Shown: positions 32,554 to 44,751 of the stretch, piece after piece | How the letters are laid out: every line of letters starts with the position of its first letter | How positions within the stretch are numbered: position 1 is the stretch's first letter | NCBI GenBank assembly: GCA_964036045.1 | Contig: OZ038383.1 | Location: forward strand, 36,599,394 to 36,663,393 | Origin: Eutreptiella sp. 'Long Island Sound 2002' | Lineage: Eukaryota; Euglenozoa; Euglenophyceae; Eutreptiales; Eutreptiaceae | Direction: 5' to 3' | DNA length: 64,000 nt | Position numbers and translations under genes: made by a program | The notes under the pieces: model-generated | What the model saw: only the letters and a program-made list of their open reading frames with translations | Told to the model about the DNA's origin: nothing | Database searches by the model: none

Positions 32554-35500
32554 GGGAGCCACGAAAATCGCCCCTCCCCAGGCGATTTCAGGCATGATCC
32601 CCAAATTCCTGATCGACCATTACTTGATGTAGGGTCGCTTGTCTCCTCTCCCCTGGATCCGGCAGCGGATCCTTCTGTCGTAGTGGACGAGGTTGGTGTA
32701 CAGTCCAAGCACAGGGCTCGTCAGTTTGTCACAAAGCTGTGGGTCTCTGATTGCAAGGGAAATTTCCACCTCGCCACCTGTTTGTGTGACAATGGATCAG
32801 AGGTAAATCTCCAATCCAATGCATTCTTACCCGACGACTGCGTGTTCGAGTCGCCTCATCCTGTTACCCTCGAGGGAGTTTCTGGACATTCTCTCGCAGG
32901 TGGGCAACGCGGTTGTTATATATCCACCCATTTGGTCGCTCAAGACCTTTGGGAAGAGCAAAATGTGGAAGAAGTTGTCCTTAAGGATGACTACTTGTAC
33001 CGTGCTGACATAAAGTATGACCTTTATTTGGGGCATCCTTGGCTTCGCAAGAACAGGGTAGCGCCCGTAGGTCATCGTCGTTGTTTTTTGCTGGAGTCAG
33101 GTCCCTTGGAGCGTCCTGAATTTCGTTTTTTGCACGCAGGGTCTAAAAGTGCAGAAGAATTTTTGAAGCAAAAGGTGACACCAAAATTTGGTGAAGATGT
33201 CACCATTGCAGAGGTGAATGGGAGTGCTGATTACTCCCAAGAGTTAGAATGTCTTCGTAGGGACTCCCAGCCACGACGCCCTTCGCGCTGGCACTCTTCA
33301 TCCTACAGAGTTGTCGACAAATGGCGCGATGCAATTTGTGAATACTTTCATGAACACCATTCATTTTGGCCCCAGTATGATGCATTTGCTAACCGTATGA
33401 ACAAGCGCTTTGACAAGCACTTCAGCGACGCTTGGACCCACAAATGGGACAAGAAGTTGTGGATTAACCCTCCGTTTCACTTAATCCAGCAGGTCATCCA
33501 CAAAATCAAGCAAGATAAAACCCAGGCAATTTTAGTTGTGCCCTTGTGGGACGACAAGCCTTGGTTTCAGGAATTACAGGACATTTGTGTAGATTACATC
33601 GAACTTCCCAGGAAGATTAAGCTGTATGCCAGGGACGACACAGGTCCCCTGCCACAGCGGTCCTGGAGTTCGCTTGCATTCCTGGTGGATGGAAAGCTTT
33701 CTGACTCTAATTCTGCTGATTCTAGTACAGATTCCTGTGTTGGGTCTGAATCTGAGGTTGAGCGTGGTACTGATGATGAATCTATTTTTTCTGATTTTTG
33801 TCCGTCAGATACCCAAGGTGATTCAACGTCCAATGGATCCGCCTCGACTCCCTCTTCCCCAATACGGTCGACATCGAAAAGAATCTTCAGTGCACGGGCG
33901 AGGAAAAATCTCCAATCGCGCCGCAAATTCAGAGTTTTTTATGAAAAACCTCCTGTGGAAGCTTTCATGGATCCTTTCGAGGAGCTGGATCGCGAAGAAA
34001 ATCTCTGGGATTTCGACACAAGACCCACCTATCTTCAAGAGGCAGTGGATACGGACCTGTTTAGGGACATCCGTAAGAAGATTCTTCCTGCCAAAGCCGA
34101 AGAAGTCGCCAAAGTTTTTTCGACAGTAATTCCTGGCGATCAGGTGGACACTGAATTGTGTTCGAGGTCAAGAGAAAAGATTTTTGAGGAACGGAAGGAC
34201 ACAACCCTTTCAGGGAAGTTGATCAAAGACCCCCCTGTCCGTGGACAGTTCGGTGAAGCCTTCATCGAGCTTCGTGAAGGGTACAAGGCAAAAAAACAGC
34301 GCCCTTATGAAAATCATGGACATAAACATGAGATTCTCAGAAAAATCATCGAGAGAAATCTCAGGGAATTTGGTTGGCTTGAGGGTTGTATGACCAGCGA
34401 ATGGTGTTGTTCACCCTTCACAGTCCCGAAGCCACCGCCTGCAGACCAGAACACCATTGATGGTTGGCGAATGGTGGTTGATTTTCGCAATCTCAACGCC
34501 GAAACAAAGGCGGATTCACACCCCCTGCCCCTCATTGAGGAGGAAATCGCCAAGAGGGCAAGAGGTCGTTTGTTCTCTGTGCTGGATCTCCGTCACGGCT
34601 TTCACCAAATGCCGTTGAGGAAGGACAGCAGACCTCTTACCTGTATGTGCACGCCATGTGGCCCAGTCCAATGGACCGTCATGCCCATGGGGCTGAAGAA
34701 CGCCCCCTCATTTTTTCAAAGAATGATGGAGGATGTGCTGTTCACAACCCATCCGGAGCTTCGTGCCTTCGTGAGTGTGTACATAGATGACATAATCATC
34801 GCGACGGAGGGGGAGGGACTGACCGAAGCCGAGCTGGTGGCCCTACATGAGAAGCAGCTGAACCAAGTTTTGGATATTCTTGACGCCAATCAGCTGATTT
34901 GTGGGCCAAAGAAGGGAAAATTATTTTTAAAATCAGTCGAATTTTGTGGTTCTCTCCTAGAGAATGGCACTCGACGACCCAGTCCAGGGAAGCTCGTCGC
35001 TATTCAGAAGTGGAAGCGCCCTGAGACGATCACGGAGTTGAGAGGATTCCTGGGTTGTTGCAATTTTTACCACACTTTTGTGCCGAATTATGCCAAATTT
35101 GCTGCTCCCCTCACTCAATTATTGAAGGTAGGGAGAGATGCAGGCAAGGCAGGTTCAAAGGTTCGTGTCAAGTGGACTGACGAGTGCAAGGAGGCCTTCC
35201 ATCACTTGAAGGCAGCCCTCTGCGAAGTCGCCACGTTGCATGTGCCCCAATTTGACCGACCCTTCTACATTAGAACCGACGCATCTAGGTACGCGATCGG
35301 AGCTGTCCTTGAACAGGTTGATGAAGCCACCGGCGATCATTACCCTCTTGCATTTTGGTCACGGAAGCTAGCCCCACGCCAAATGCAATGGTCGCCGCGT
35401 GAGCAAGAGACTTACGCCATCATCTGTGCTTTAAAGAAGTACCAATCGTGGGTTGGCACCAATCGAGTCGAGGTCCTGACGGATCATCGATCTCTGGAGT

Positions 35501-37737
35501 ATTGGGCCACCGAACACATTGATACTGTCGCGAGCCCAGCTGGTCGACGGGCCAGATGGCACGAATTTCTCTCTCTGTTTGACCTCCATGTGTCGTATTT
35601 GCCTGGAAAACATAACACGGTAGCGGATGCTCTGAGCCGATGGGCTTACCCCGCCTCAGAGGGGCTGCAAAGTACCAACATCCATGGTACGGAGCAGGAC
35701 CGCCATGTCATCATCGAATGGGATCAGGAAGAAAAGAAACTCATTCGACGTGCATGCATGCAGTGCGCTGTTAAACAGCACGCATTGCCGTGTCACGACA
35801 TCACGGCCATCACAGATCCAGCGCATGCTCACGAGATCTGCACCAAAACGCTGAAAGTCGTGGAAAAAGTCACCGATCCCTCCTCAGGGAGTGTGAAACG
35901 GTTTGACTATACCCGACAAGTAAGTCGATTTCGGTTGATCGAGGGCATTAATCGTCGAGATCCGGCCAAAACTCCACCCCTGCCTAAGGATTCCCTGATC
36001 ATCCGTGACTGGACGTCCGATTACCTGCAGGATCCCATGTTCAAAGAGGTCTTATGAAATCTCAAATCCAAAGATGCTCACAGGGATGGGATTTTTGCAG
36101 AGTACTCGTTGGATGGGGGGAAGCTGTGGATGGAGGGTAAATTGTGTGTGCCAGACGCCCTAGCCCCCCGAGTGTTAAACTGGTGGCACAAATGGGAGTC
36201 CCCCCACGCACATGGCCGTCGACTGTGGTCGATGATTAAGCATAGGTTGTTTGGATCGAGGCTCTACACTCACTGCGTGAAAGTAGCAGGCGGATGTGCC
36301 CAATGTGCTGTCTCGACGCCCCCCAGCGCGAAGAAGCACGGCCATCTGAGGCCTCATCCAATTCCGGAGCGTCTCTTCAACAGAGTGACGAGTGATTTTT
36401 TCTATCTCGGTGAGCTCGATGACGAAGAGTGCCATTGGACTAATAAAAAAGTCAATGGTGTGCTCCTCATTCAGTGCCGTCATTCCGGCTACATTCAAGT
36501 GTTGCCTTGCAACATTGAGTCGATGACTGGCAAGGCTGCCGCCAAGTGGTGCGCGCAGACCTGGATGGGAGGCTGGGACGTCCCATCCGAGGTGGTCACG
36601 GATTCAGGCAAAGAGTACACCTCCGAATGGTGGAGAGAATTGTGTGCTCGCCTTGGAATCCACCACCTCCGATGTGAAATCCACTCGCATCGAGCGCTGC
36701 CTGGCGAAAGAGCCGGCCGCTCAATAATTAATATGCTTCGTAAGGAGCTCGCGAGTGAAAAGGATTTCCATTGGATGGAAGTTCTCTTCGCATTGCTTCG
36801 CCGTTACCACAACACGCCTTTGTATCATGGCCTTTCTCCAAATGAAATTGTCTTTGGACGAAAGAAGTGTTGGTGGAACATGCCGTTGAATAATCCTCGC
36901 CCCTGTAAAGATGCTTCGCTGTTTTTGGACGAAGTCCAACGAGCAGATAAATCTGTGTCGAAATTAATCGAGAAGCATCAAGCTGACTGGCTTTGGGTTC
37001 AAAATCAAGGTCGAAAAAACCCCCACAATTTTGAAGTCGATGATCGAGTTTGGCTTCGAAAATCCGAAACCACCCTGGACGGAGATGACAAGCTTCTTCC
37101 CTTGTGGGGGGGGCCATTTGCTGTTACAGCACGTCTTGGTGAGAACAGGTGGAGGATTCGTGTGGATGTCAGCAGGGAAATTGACGTTTCGGGCGATCGC
37201 CTCAAGAGAGAGATCCCCTCCCCCAAGGATCGGGTTAAACCCCTTTTTTGGACTGCAAAACACTTGTCCGATCGGGTAATCGAAGGGGGAAAGTACGAAC
37301 TCAAGAGGATTGTTGAAGCAAGACGTGACGCCAAGGGCGAATGGGAATTTCTGTGTGAGTGGAGGGGCTTTGATTCCAGTCACAACAACTGGGAACCAGC
37401 CCAATCTTTTGTCCATGGGTACACCAAGGGGTTCATTGACTTCCTCAAGAAGCACCCCGAAATTGGAGTACTCCTGACAGATTGTTTGTCGAAACCAGAC
37501 AGACAAGTGGAGAGCGACGGAAAACGACCTGTGGTGAATCGAGATCCAGCCTTTTACGGCCCTCAGCAGCCACATTCCAGGGCTGATCCGTCGATCCCCC
37601 CTCCTGCGGTCAGGCCAGCCCAGGAGCCAAATGAGGACCAAGCTTCAAGTTCGGTCGCTGATCTGCAGCGCCCAAGCCGTACGAGGGCCAGGCCAGACAG
37701 GTTGGTGGTCACATGCATTCGTGCTTGGCCGAATTAA
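32554..37737 (+). pseudogene. pol: Gyp-B pol: PR, Dam-like, RT, RNase H, IN, chromodomain; one TGA
   Basis: This encodes the replication and integration enzymes. Numbered from 32683: protease-like CDNGSEVN with D36-N-G instead of the usual DTG/DSG; a Dam-like methyltransferase domain at about residues 230-340 with N262-P-P-F265; an acidic Ser-rich linker; RT with Y700-I-D-D703; RNase H with D866. A TGA at 36055-36057 interrupts the frame, which continues in phase (NLKSKDAHRDG...) to TAA at 37735. The second part holds an integrase with an HHCC-like finger and acidic triad (D at 36394, D at 36601, E at 36706, 34 residues between the last two), then a chromodomain (YELKRIVEARR ... CEWRGF ... 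NNWEP). Only the TGA prevents an intact polyprotein. Confidence 0.9.
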
Positions 37738-39371
37738 GGAAGCCATCCTAACACATTCTGCTTAATCCACTGTTCATTCTTTCTGTTTATGTCATGATGT
37801 GGAGAACTGCGAATGTTTGATAATTTGACGTCAATCAACTTTTCTTTGGTCTCCGTTTGGCAGACAAGGCGTAGATACGCTGACGGAGTGTGCTGCCGTG
37901 TTCAGATAAAACCAAACTCAGGCTTAATTCAGGCAGATTCGGGGTAATCTTGTCTCTGTTGGTCTGTGCATCTTTGGTATTTGGCTACTCGTGCAGATGG
38001 AAGCAAATGTACATAATCAAAACGCTGGCCAGCGACATTCACCCCTACAGGCAACCCCTGTAGTACTGGCTGCCCTAGAGGCGACGCCAGGAACTCAGAT
38101 CATACCTTCATTTGCTGTGATGCTAACGCCAAAGTCCAGATTCAGATCCAGGATCCTCAAATTTACCTTGAATTTCTCAGGTTTGTCCATCATTCTGCCA
38201 CTGTTGTACGAAACCCAGACGTCAATTGTTCAGACAATCTTCATCTAGGAGCTCTAGGGACTTCTAACAGCAACCTCTGAAGTCCGTAAGCTTCGTTGTA
38301 TTTTTGGCACACGCCAATGTGAGCTCATTCCGACCAGAAACTGTCGAGAATGGTGAATCCAAGTGTCTTGTGGGACTCCATCGAAAGATTGGCCTTGTCC
38401 AAGTCGATTGACACCACCGCCACTGTAAATTCGGTGTCTCTCAGTTATATACTGTCAGTAAAGCGCCTTCAGCGAACCTTCGGCGCGTTACATGCCAAGG
38501 ATCCAGGGCCAGCATGTCCCATCATGATGCATCATCACATGATCCACATTTTGATAGAATCTGTTAGATGCTCGCGAACCAACGTGCCGGAAAGCACAAT
38601 TGAGCTGAATAAACGACAATATATATTAACTTTAGTCTAAACGAAGGTGTTGGTAGTTTCAGTTGTACACATTCCGCTTCATTTCACCTTCATCTCAGGG
38701 AATTTACTCATGTTAGGACAATTTAGGTTGATTGCCTTGTCATCTCCCATCATTCCTCGAAGATCTGTTTAGATCTAAGTGAACAGAAAAACATCTCTTT
38801 CTTCGGTGGTTCACTTAGGGTCTGTAGACTACATGTGTATTTGTTTAACCTCTCTGTGATTGCTTAATCCCCTCAATCTCTGCTCAAATTCATTCTCATT
38901 TTTGCTGAATCTTGTGATCATCCACCAGATGCGCCAAATCTGAGCCACATGCTGTACTTTTCAGAACGAGAAAAGCGGGATAACACGATGTAGAGTTCGG
39001 CGAGGACACCGTAGCGTGCCCGCGACAGCGAAACTGTGCCAGAGCGCTGAGATGTCACTCCAATTCTTCATCCCCCCACTCAATCCACCAATAATGTACC
39101 TCATTCTCAACCAATGCATGGTTTGGTATCGATTCTCGATACGTTTACATGCTTTCTAGCCCCTGACCTAATGTTTTACTGCACGGAGGACTGTTCGTCA
39201 CTTCTCATTCTGTCTCATTTCAGGTTCATCCAGCCTGATTCAGTGCCAATTCAGCCCAAATCAGGTCAGATCAAGCAGATTTCGCCCCATCAGGGCTACA
39301 TTTCTATGTTTTTCTGGGACTTACCCGCACTACGTTCTTCTTTGACGTAGCGACACACCCCAGTGTGTTTT
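37738..39371 (+). other. Gyp-B 3' non-coding region
   Basis: About 1.6 kb of AT-richer sequence lies between the pol stop and the polypurine tract. I see no conserved open frame or RNA gene; the short frames here look random. A long non-coding 3' part is also present in Gyp-A. Confidence 0.6.
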
Positions 39372-39382
39372 TGGAGGGGGAG
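39372..39382 (+). promoter_or_regulatory. Gyp-B polypurine tract
   Basis: The purine run GGAGGGGGAG, preceded by T-rich sequence, abuts the TGTAAG start of the 3' LTR. This is the expected plus-strand primer. Confidence 0.75.
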
Positions 39383-39914
39383 TGTAAGTGCGGCTAGCCC
39401 CATCTGCTCAGATTTTCAGACATTCTGCCCAGATTGGCTACATTTTGGTCATTTTCTTTGCTTCGGCGGAATTGCCGCCTCGCAGCTCAGTCACAGGATA
39501 TTTCCTATATATTTCTGATATGCCGGATTTGATTCCGCGGTCCATTTCCCGTAAATCCGCCGCATTCCGCTATTTTAGCTGGAATCGCCATTTGCCGTTG
39601 ACGCGCGCTCGCGGGCCAGATCGGCCAGACAATTTTACATAAATGGATTATTTAAATTCATTCGGACAGTTTTGGACACTCAGATGTATTTAGAATAATT
39701 CCCCTCAATTTTCTTCATAGACTGGGATTTTCTGCCGGACCACAATCAGCATGGACCTTGCTTCTGTTGTCGCTGCTCTCGCCTCCGTTGGTGTCCGAGT
39801 GTCCGGTTCTACACCCAATAACAACATCCAGGGAGACTCCTTGCGTGCCTGCCCCACTGGTCTTGCCGGCCCCGAGCCCTCCGGCACCCACAACGACCCA
39901 GGGCAGCACTTTCA
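39383..39914 (+). repeat. Gyp-B 3' LTR
   Basis: 532 bp, TGTAAG...CTTTCA, the same length as the 5' LTR with three substitutions. It is followed by ACCAG, the probable target-site duplication, and then by GC-rich LINE sequence. Confidence 0.92.
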
Positions 39915-42900
39915 ACCAGAGATCCCAGTCTGGGGCGGGGCTCAGGGCCCTGGGCCCCCGGGGGTCGTCAGGTGACGCTGGGGGGAGCCGCACAAGGTGG
40001 ACCCCCGTAACGGCGGTGACCTCCTGTGTTTGCAGGAAGGAGTGCACCCCGTCCCGCGCCTCGGCTGCCGAGTGGGCGGGGCGGGGCACGGGCGCTGCCC
40101 CGTAGAGGTGGGTGGGCGAGATCCCCAAGACTCGCTCTGGGTCCCGACGGGTCGTGACGACGAGGAGGAGCAGGGGGGTGCCCGGGCGCTCTTGCCAGAG
40201 GACCTGCCCTCTGCGTCGGGCACCCCTCGTCCTGGAGAGGGGGGGGGGGGGCGGTGCAGGCTGGCCCAGCCGCGGGGCGCGTGCGTGGCTGGTGGGAGGG
40301 CGGGACACCAGGTGGGCTCCCTGGGGAACGCCTCGCACACGACAGTGTACGGGGGGGTTGCCCTGGTGCCGTCGTACACCGGGTTGGTTGGGCGGGGGCG
40401 GGTGGGCCTCTCTCCCGCGCCCTCCACGAATACCGTGATTTCGCCCACTTCCAAGTCCTCATCCGGTGGATGTAGAAGGCCGAGTGCCGCATCCAGTTGG
40501 GACACTCCTCCCGGGTACGTGGCCCGCGCCTGGTTCAGGTACGGGGCCGCGTCCCCAGGGCAGCGCGTCTTCAGGGCCTGCAGCAGTGCTGGGGCGCTGC
40601 TGTGGAGGGACTTGGCGGACCCTGCGCCCGTCAGCCACAGGGTGTCCCCCATGGACAGGGGCCGGCCTGACCGGTTGGTTGTGCGCCACTCCTTCGAGTG
40701 CCCGTAGAGGGCCGCCTCAGGGCCTATGAGCCCTGGCCAGACGGCGTTCGTCATCCGATGGGTCGCCGGAAGTAGCGTAGGGGCCCCCGCCCCGTTCAGG
40801 GCGCGGACGGCCTGTATGGCGGCCTCGCTGAGGAAAGTCCGCGCGCTGCCCGCCGGGTCATGCCGGGCGGCAGCGTGCGCCTCGTGCGCCTCTGTCACCG
40901 CGTCCGCCACCAGGCTCCGGACGGTCGCCTCCTGCGCTCGGCGGCGGGCCCTGGCGTGCTCCGGCCTGTTCCACCTTCGGCAAGGCATGGTGCTGTGGGC
41001 TCTGCAAAGCGCGGCGGCGGGCGGGGGTCAGGGCGCAAACACGTGCGGCAGGTGCACGACAGACGTGGGGTCCCGCAGGTGCACGTGGATCCACAGGAGT
41101 GCGGCACCCGCGGGGGTCTGCGCGTCCCCGATGCGCCGGTGCAAGGCCTCCTATTCTGTGCGCCTGCGCGGGCCCACGGGTTGTTCGGGCCAGGGGCACG
41201 CGGCCACCTGGGAGCACCGCGCGCATCTGTTGGCGCCCTCCGGCGCGGCAGAGGACACCGTGTCACATTCCCTGCAGAGATGGCAGGTGTGTGGGAGGTG
41301 GGAGGCCGGCGACCAGGGGCTGAGACGGCGGAGCCAGAGGTCGTCCCACCGTTGGCGAAGGGGTCCCGGAGCTCTAGTAGGCGGGCGCGGACGCGGCGTC
41401 GATAGTCTCTGCCGAGCGTCCTCTGCTGGACCTCCTCTCACGTGTCGCTGGGGAGGATCCTGTGGTCGTGGAAGGCTGCGATGAGGTCATTCCACGCCGG
41501 GCGGGGGTGCGTCCGGGGGGGGGGTCGTCATATACGTGTGCTGCCCCGCGAGGTGGGGCGCCAGAGCGCCCCACTGGCACCCGGGGGAGGAGGGCCAGTA
41601 GGGTGCCGTCCGCGATCGCCTCCCACCCTACCCTCAGTCCTTCGCAGCTGTCCGGCTCCCGGCGTAGCGCGACTGCTAGGTCGGTGGGAGCATGAGGAGC
41701 AATGGCCCCGGAATGTCGCCAAGCCGGGACAAGGCGTCGTCGTACGTAGGCCGCCAATCTTTGAAATGCGCCATGGTGACCCGGGTGGCCCCGCCTTCCG
41801 GGAAGAGCCACCGGATGGTGGCCGCGTCGCGTCCCCATGCGTGTATATCCGTGGCTCGGGGCACGTTGCCGGCGTGGAGTACGACGCAGGGGGGGAGGGG
41901 CGCTCGGATGAGCAAGGACAGGTCCCCGGGCCACCCCACGTGTGGCTCCGGGGCCGCCTGTAGCCACCCCTCGGCCGCTGCATCCCACGGGTGGTCGGGG
42001 CCCACCCCACGGATCATGGTGGGCCGTGGCTGGGTGTGCGGCCCCCAACCCTCAAGCGGGACGGCGACGTACTGCTGCGCGGGGGTCCCCGGCGCGCATG
42101 TGGCGGCGCACCACCGGCCCCATTCGCGCGCCCACTCCGCGCCCACTATATGGGCCTCCCACACGGTCATGGAGCCGCGCCCGATGATCCACGGCGGGAA
42201 GAGGGCGTCCTGTAGGTGCTTCGAGAAGCCCCCCGGCGGGTCCCGGTACGGGTGGTGGTCCTCTTGCGGTGGACATTCCAGGGTGCCGTTCACGATGCGG
42301 AGGGAGGCCACGAAGCCCCTGCCAGGGCGCGGGGGGGGGGGGGCAGTCGCCCACCGTCGCGGTGACCCATCGGTGCACCCGGGCCGCAACGCGCAGGGGC
42401 TCGCGGAGGAGTTGCTCCAGCCGGTGATTGCGGAGCTCCCACACGAAGTCTCCCAGCCGGAGGATGTGGTGGAGGAAATCGTCCACGGAGGTCCTTCCTG
42501 GCGGGTCGCAGCGGGCTATTGCGCGGAGCTGCGCCTCTGCCGCCTCGTGCACCAGCCAGGAGCAGAGGACTTCTGTCCATGCGGGACCCGCAGAGCGCCA
42601 TGACGCACCCCATAGAGCCTTGTCCCCGGGCGGGAGGTGGCGGGCCGCCTCTTGCACCGCCTGGCGGTAGTGGGGCCAGTGAAGCCGCGAGTGGGCTCAC
42701 TCCACGTGCATGTGTACCGGGGTCTCCTCCGGGCCGCTGCAGAGGAGGCATGGCTGCAGGAGGATTGGGACACTGGAGAGCCCCTCTTTCCGGTTGCAGA
42801 GCCTGCGCTGCACCGGCGTGTGGCCGTCCCTGGCCTGCAGCGCCTGGTGGTTGGCGGCCGCCGCGGTCAGGTCCCGGGCGTGGACGTAGGCAGTGGTGTG

Positions 42901-43783
42901 GGCCGCGCCCAGGGGTGTCTGCCCCCGGTGCGTCAGCGCATGGCTCAGCTGTGCCTGCTGCGTGACCGCAGTGAGCGTCCGTATTGTCGCGGGCCGCAGG
43001 TCCAGGTGGCCTTCATGACCGGCGATTATGAGCTGGGAGTGGCTGGGACCCGGGGGCGTGTTCGGCAGGACGGTGTCCTGGGACGCCACCCAGTCCGCCC
43101 TGTGCAGTAGGGCGTCGCTGTGGTGGGAGGTGGCTCAGGCAAACCAAAACGGGTGCTCGGATTGTTGCCCTCGCACGTGCAGGCCGTCCTGAAGCCATCG
43201 CAGGGGCATCTGGTTGACCACCTTTGCCGCGCCTGCGGGGACTCCCGTGGCCCGCTTGCGATCCGTGTGTCGCAGAAGGCGGAGGATGACTTCGGCGTCC
43301 ACCGAATGGATCCACGGCCTGTGGATGCTGTACTGCAGGGGGAGGGAGGCGGCCGCCCCCTCCCCGTCGGGCACCGTTCCCGAGATGGCCACTGCCCACA
43401 TGCGGGTGAGGTCGGCGGCAAGAGCGACACTGGTGGCGTGCCTGCGGGGTCCGCCCCCCGACGCGTTGGAGGAGGTGTGGCCCCAGGCCTCTGGGATCCA
43501 GTAGCATCCGGTCGGGCTGCACCACCCTGCGTTGAGGTCGGCGGACTGCCATTGGACGTTGGGGTGGCCGGGGATCAGTTGGTCCACGTTCAGCGCCCTG
43601 GTGTTGTCGGGGCGGGTGGCCGGGTGGTCGCGGAGTCGGACCTCAGCCCCGGCGACCGTGCTCGCCCAGGACCAGAGCGCCGTTACGTGCTTTGGGAGCC
43701 ACGCCGGGCATCCGCGCTGGTGCACCACCAGGTGTCCCGTGTCTTCCGTCTGGTCCTCCAGTGTGTGCACCGCCATGTGTGGG
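39915..43783 (-). pseudogene. LINE C-terminal region (minus strand), broken
   Basis: This continues the LINE protein region beyond the hAT insertion. Minus-strand frames with natural composition can be followed through several shifts, many at G/C homopolymers (for example the G run near 40240). A cysteine-histidine cluster CLLCSGPEETPVHMHVE at about 42710-42760 fits the CX2CX8HX4C zinc knuckle that follows RT in L1-like LINEs, but its last Cys codon is TGA. A segment at about 43135-43776 is well conserved in composition; a weak RNase H-like pattern is possible but not convincing. The 3' end of the element is not defined because Gyp-B interrupts it at 39914. Confidence 0.6.
43776..43783. repeat. 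hAT target-site duplication, left
   Basis: TGTGTGGG, repeated exactly at 45714-45721 on the other side of the element. Eight base pairs is the hallmark length for hAT transposons. Confidence 0.85.
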
Positions 43784-44715
43784 TAGTGTTGGGAATGAGA
43801 CTTTCTTTGCCCAAATGAAAGGAGCGATTTTTTTCCTCGTTTTAATGAACGATTTTTTTTCGTTTCATATGAAATGAGCGATTTTTGTTTCTCGTTTTAT
43901 TTTTTTCAATATGTCTTGACATAGCTGATGTGACCAAAAAACAATGAGGCATCGTGGATGTTATCTCGAGGCAACGATGAGTCCAATTCCTACCATGAAT
44001 GGTACCCGTTGAATACACATTTTGGCAAATACGGCCATACGAAGTTAGAATTCTGTTTTGTGTTTTTGTATTTCTCAAAAATCAGGGTCGGTCGGTCGGT
44101 GTTACCCCAACCCAAAAGACTTTACCGTGGCATGTGCACCGCCTTACCTTTGCAACTACATTGCATCCTTTGGTGATTAAACATTCTTTTGGCCATGTTC
44201 CAACGGTCCATCTGCTGCCCACATTGCATCGCTTACGATGAACCATACTTTGACCCACACTTGGCAATGCACTCTGCTATTCAATGTGCACCTCTTTTTT
44301 GTTGTTGCTTTCATGACACAAAGACACATTCAACTACCTTGCACTCGTTAGCGACATTCTGAGTGTCTCCTTGCAGCGCAGCACGTTGGGCGCACTCGTT
44401 AGGGCCATTCTGAGTGTCTCCTTGCAGCGCAGCAGCCATACCCAAGGTGTCTGCAGCTTGCAGCAACGGGTCGGCTTTGCTGTGTAACGCACGTTGTGAA
44501 CTGGCGATGTCCTCCAGCTTCTGCACCGCGCACGCTGCTTCAGTCCTGTGAGGCACAGAGAGCGAACGAATGAAACTCACCAACAGCCTGTGGTCAGTCA
44601 AATGACCAAAGAACACTCAAATGACAGTCACAGCACCCACGAACAATCCAAGGACACTCACGGCACGCACCAACACTCAAGTAGTGGACACAGGACTCGC
44701 GAACACTCAATGGAC

Positions 44716-44751
<36 letters not shown>

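Larger units (their letters stand above)
29150..39914 (+). mobile_element. Gyp-B: nearly intact Ty3/Gypsy chromovirus
   Basis: A 10,765-bp element with the structure 5' LTR 29150-29681, PBS at 29682, gag, UAG, pol, 1.6-kb 3' non-coding region, PPT, and 3' LTR 39383-39914. I count three differences between the two 532-bp LTRs, which indicates a recent insertion. The only clear coding lesion is a TGA at 36055 in pol. It interrupts GC-rich sequence carrying the minus-strand LINE, and its lower GC and different codon use stand out from the surroundings. It is a different family from Gyp-A: the LTR and protein sequences are distinct, but the domain order is the same. Confidence 0.93.

Noticed and set aside
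43135-43776. RNase H domain in the LINE C-terminal region
   Set aside because: The acidic residues and spacing of RNase H could not be placed convincingly.
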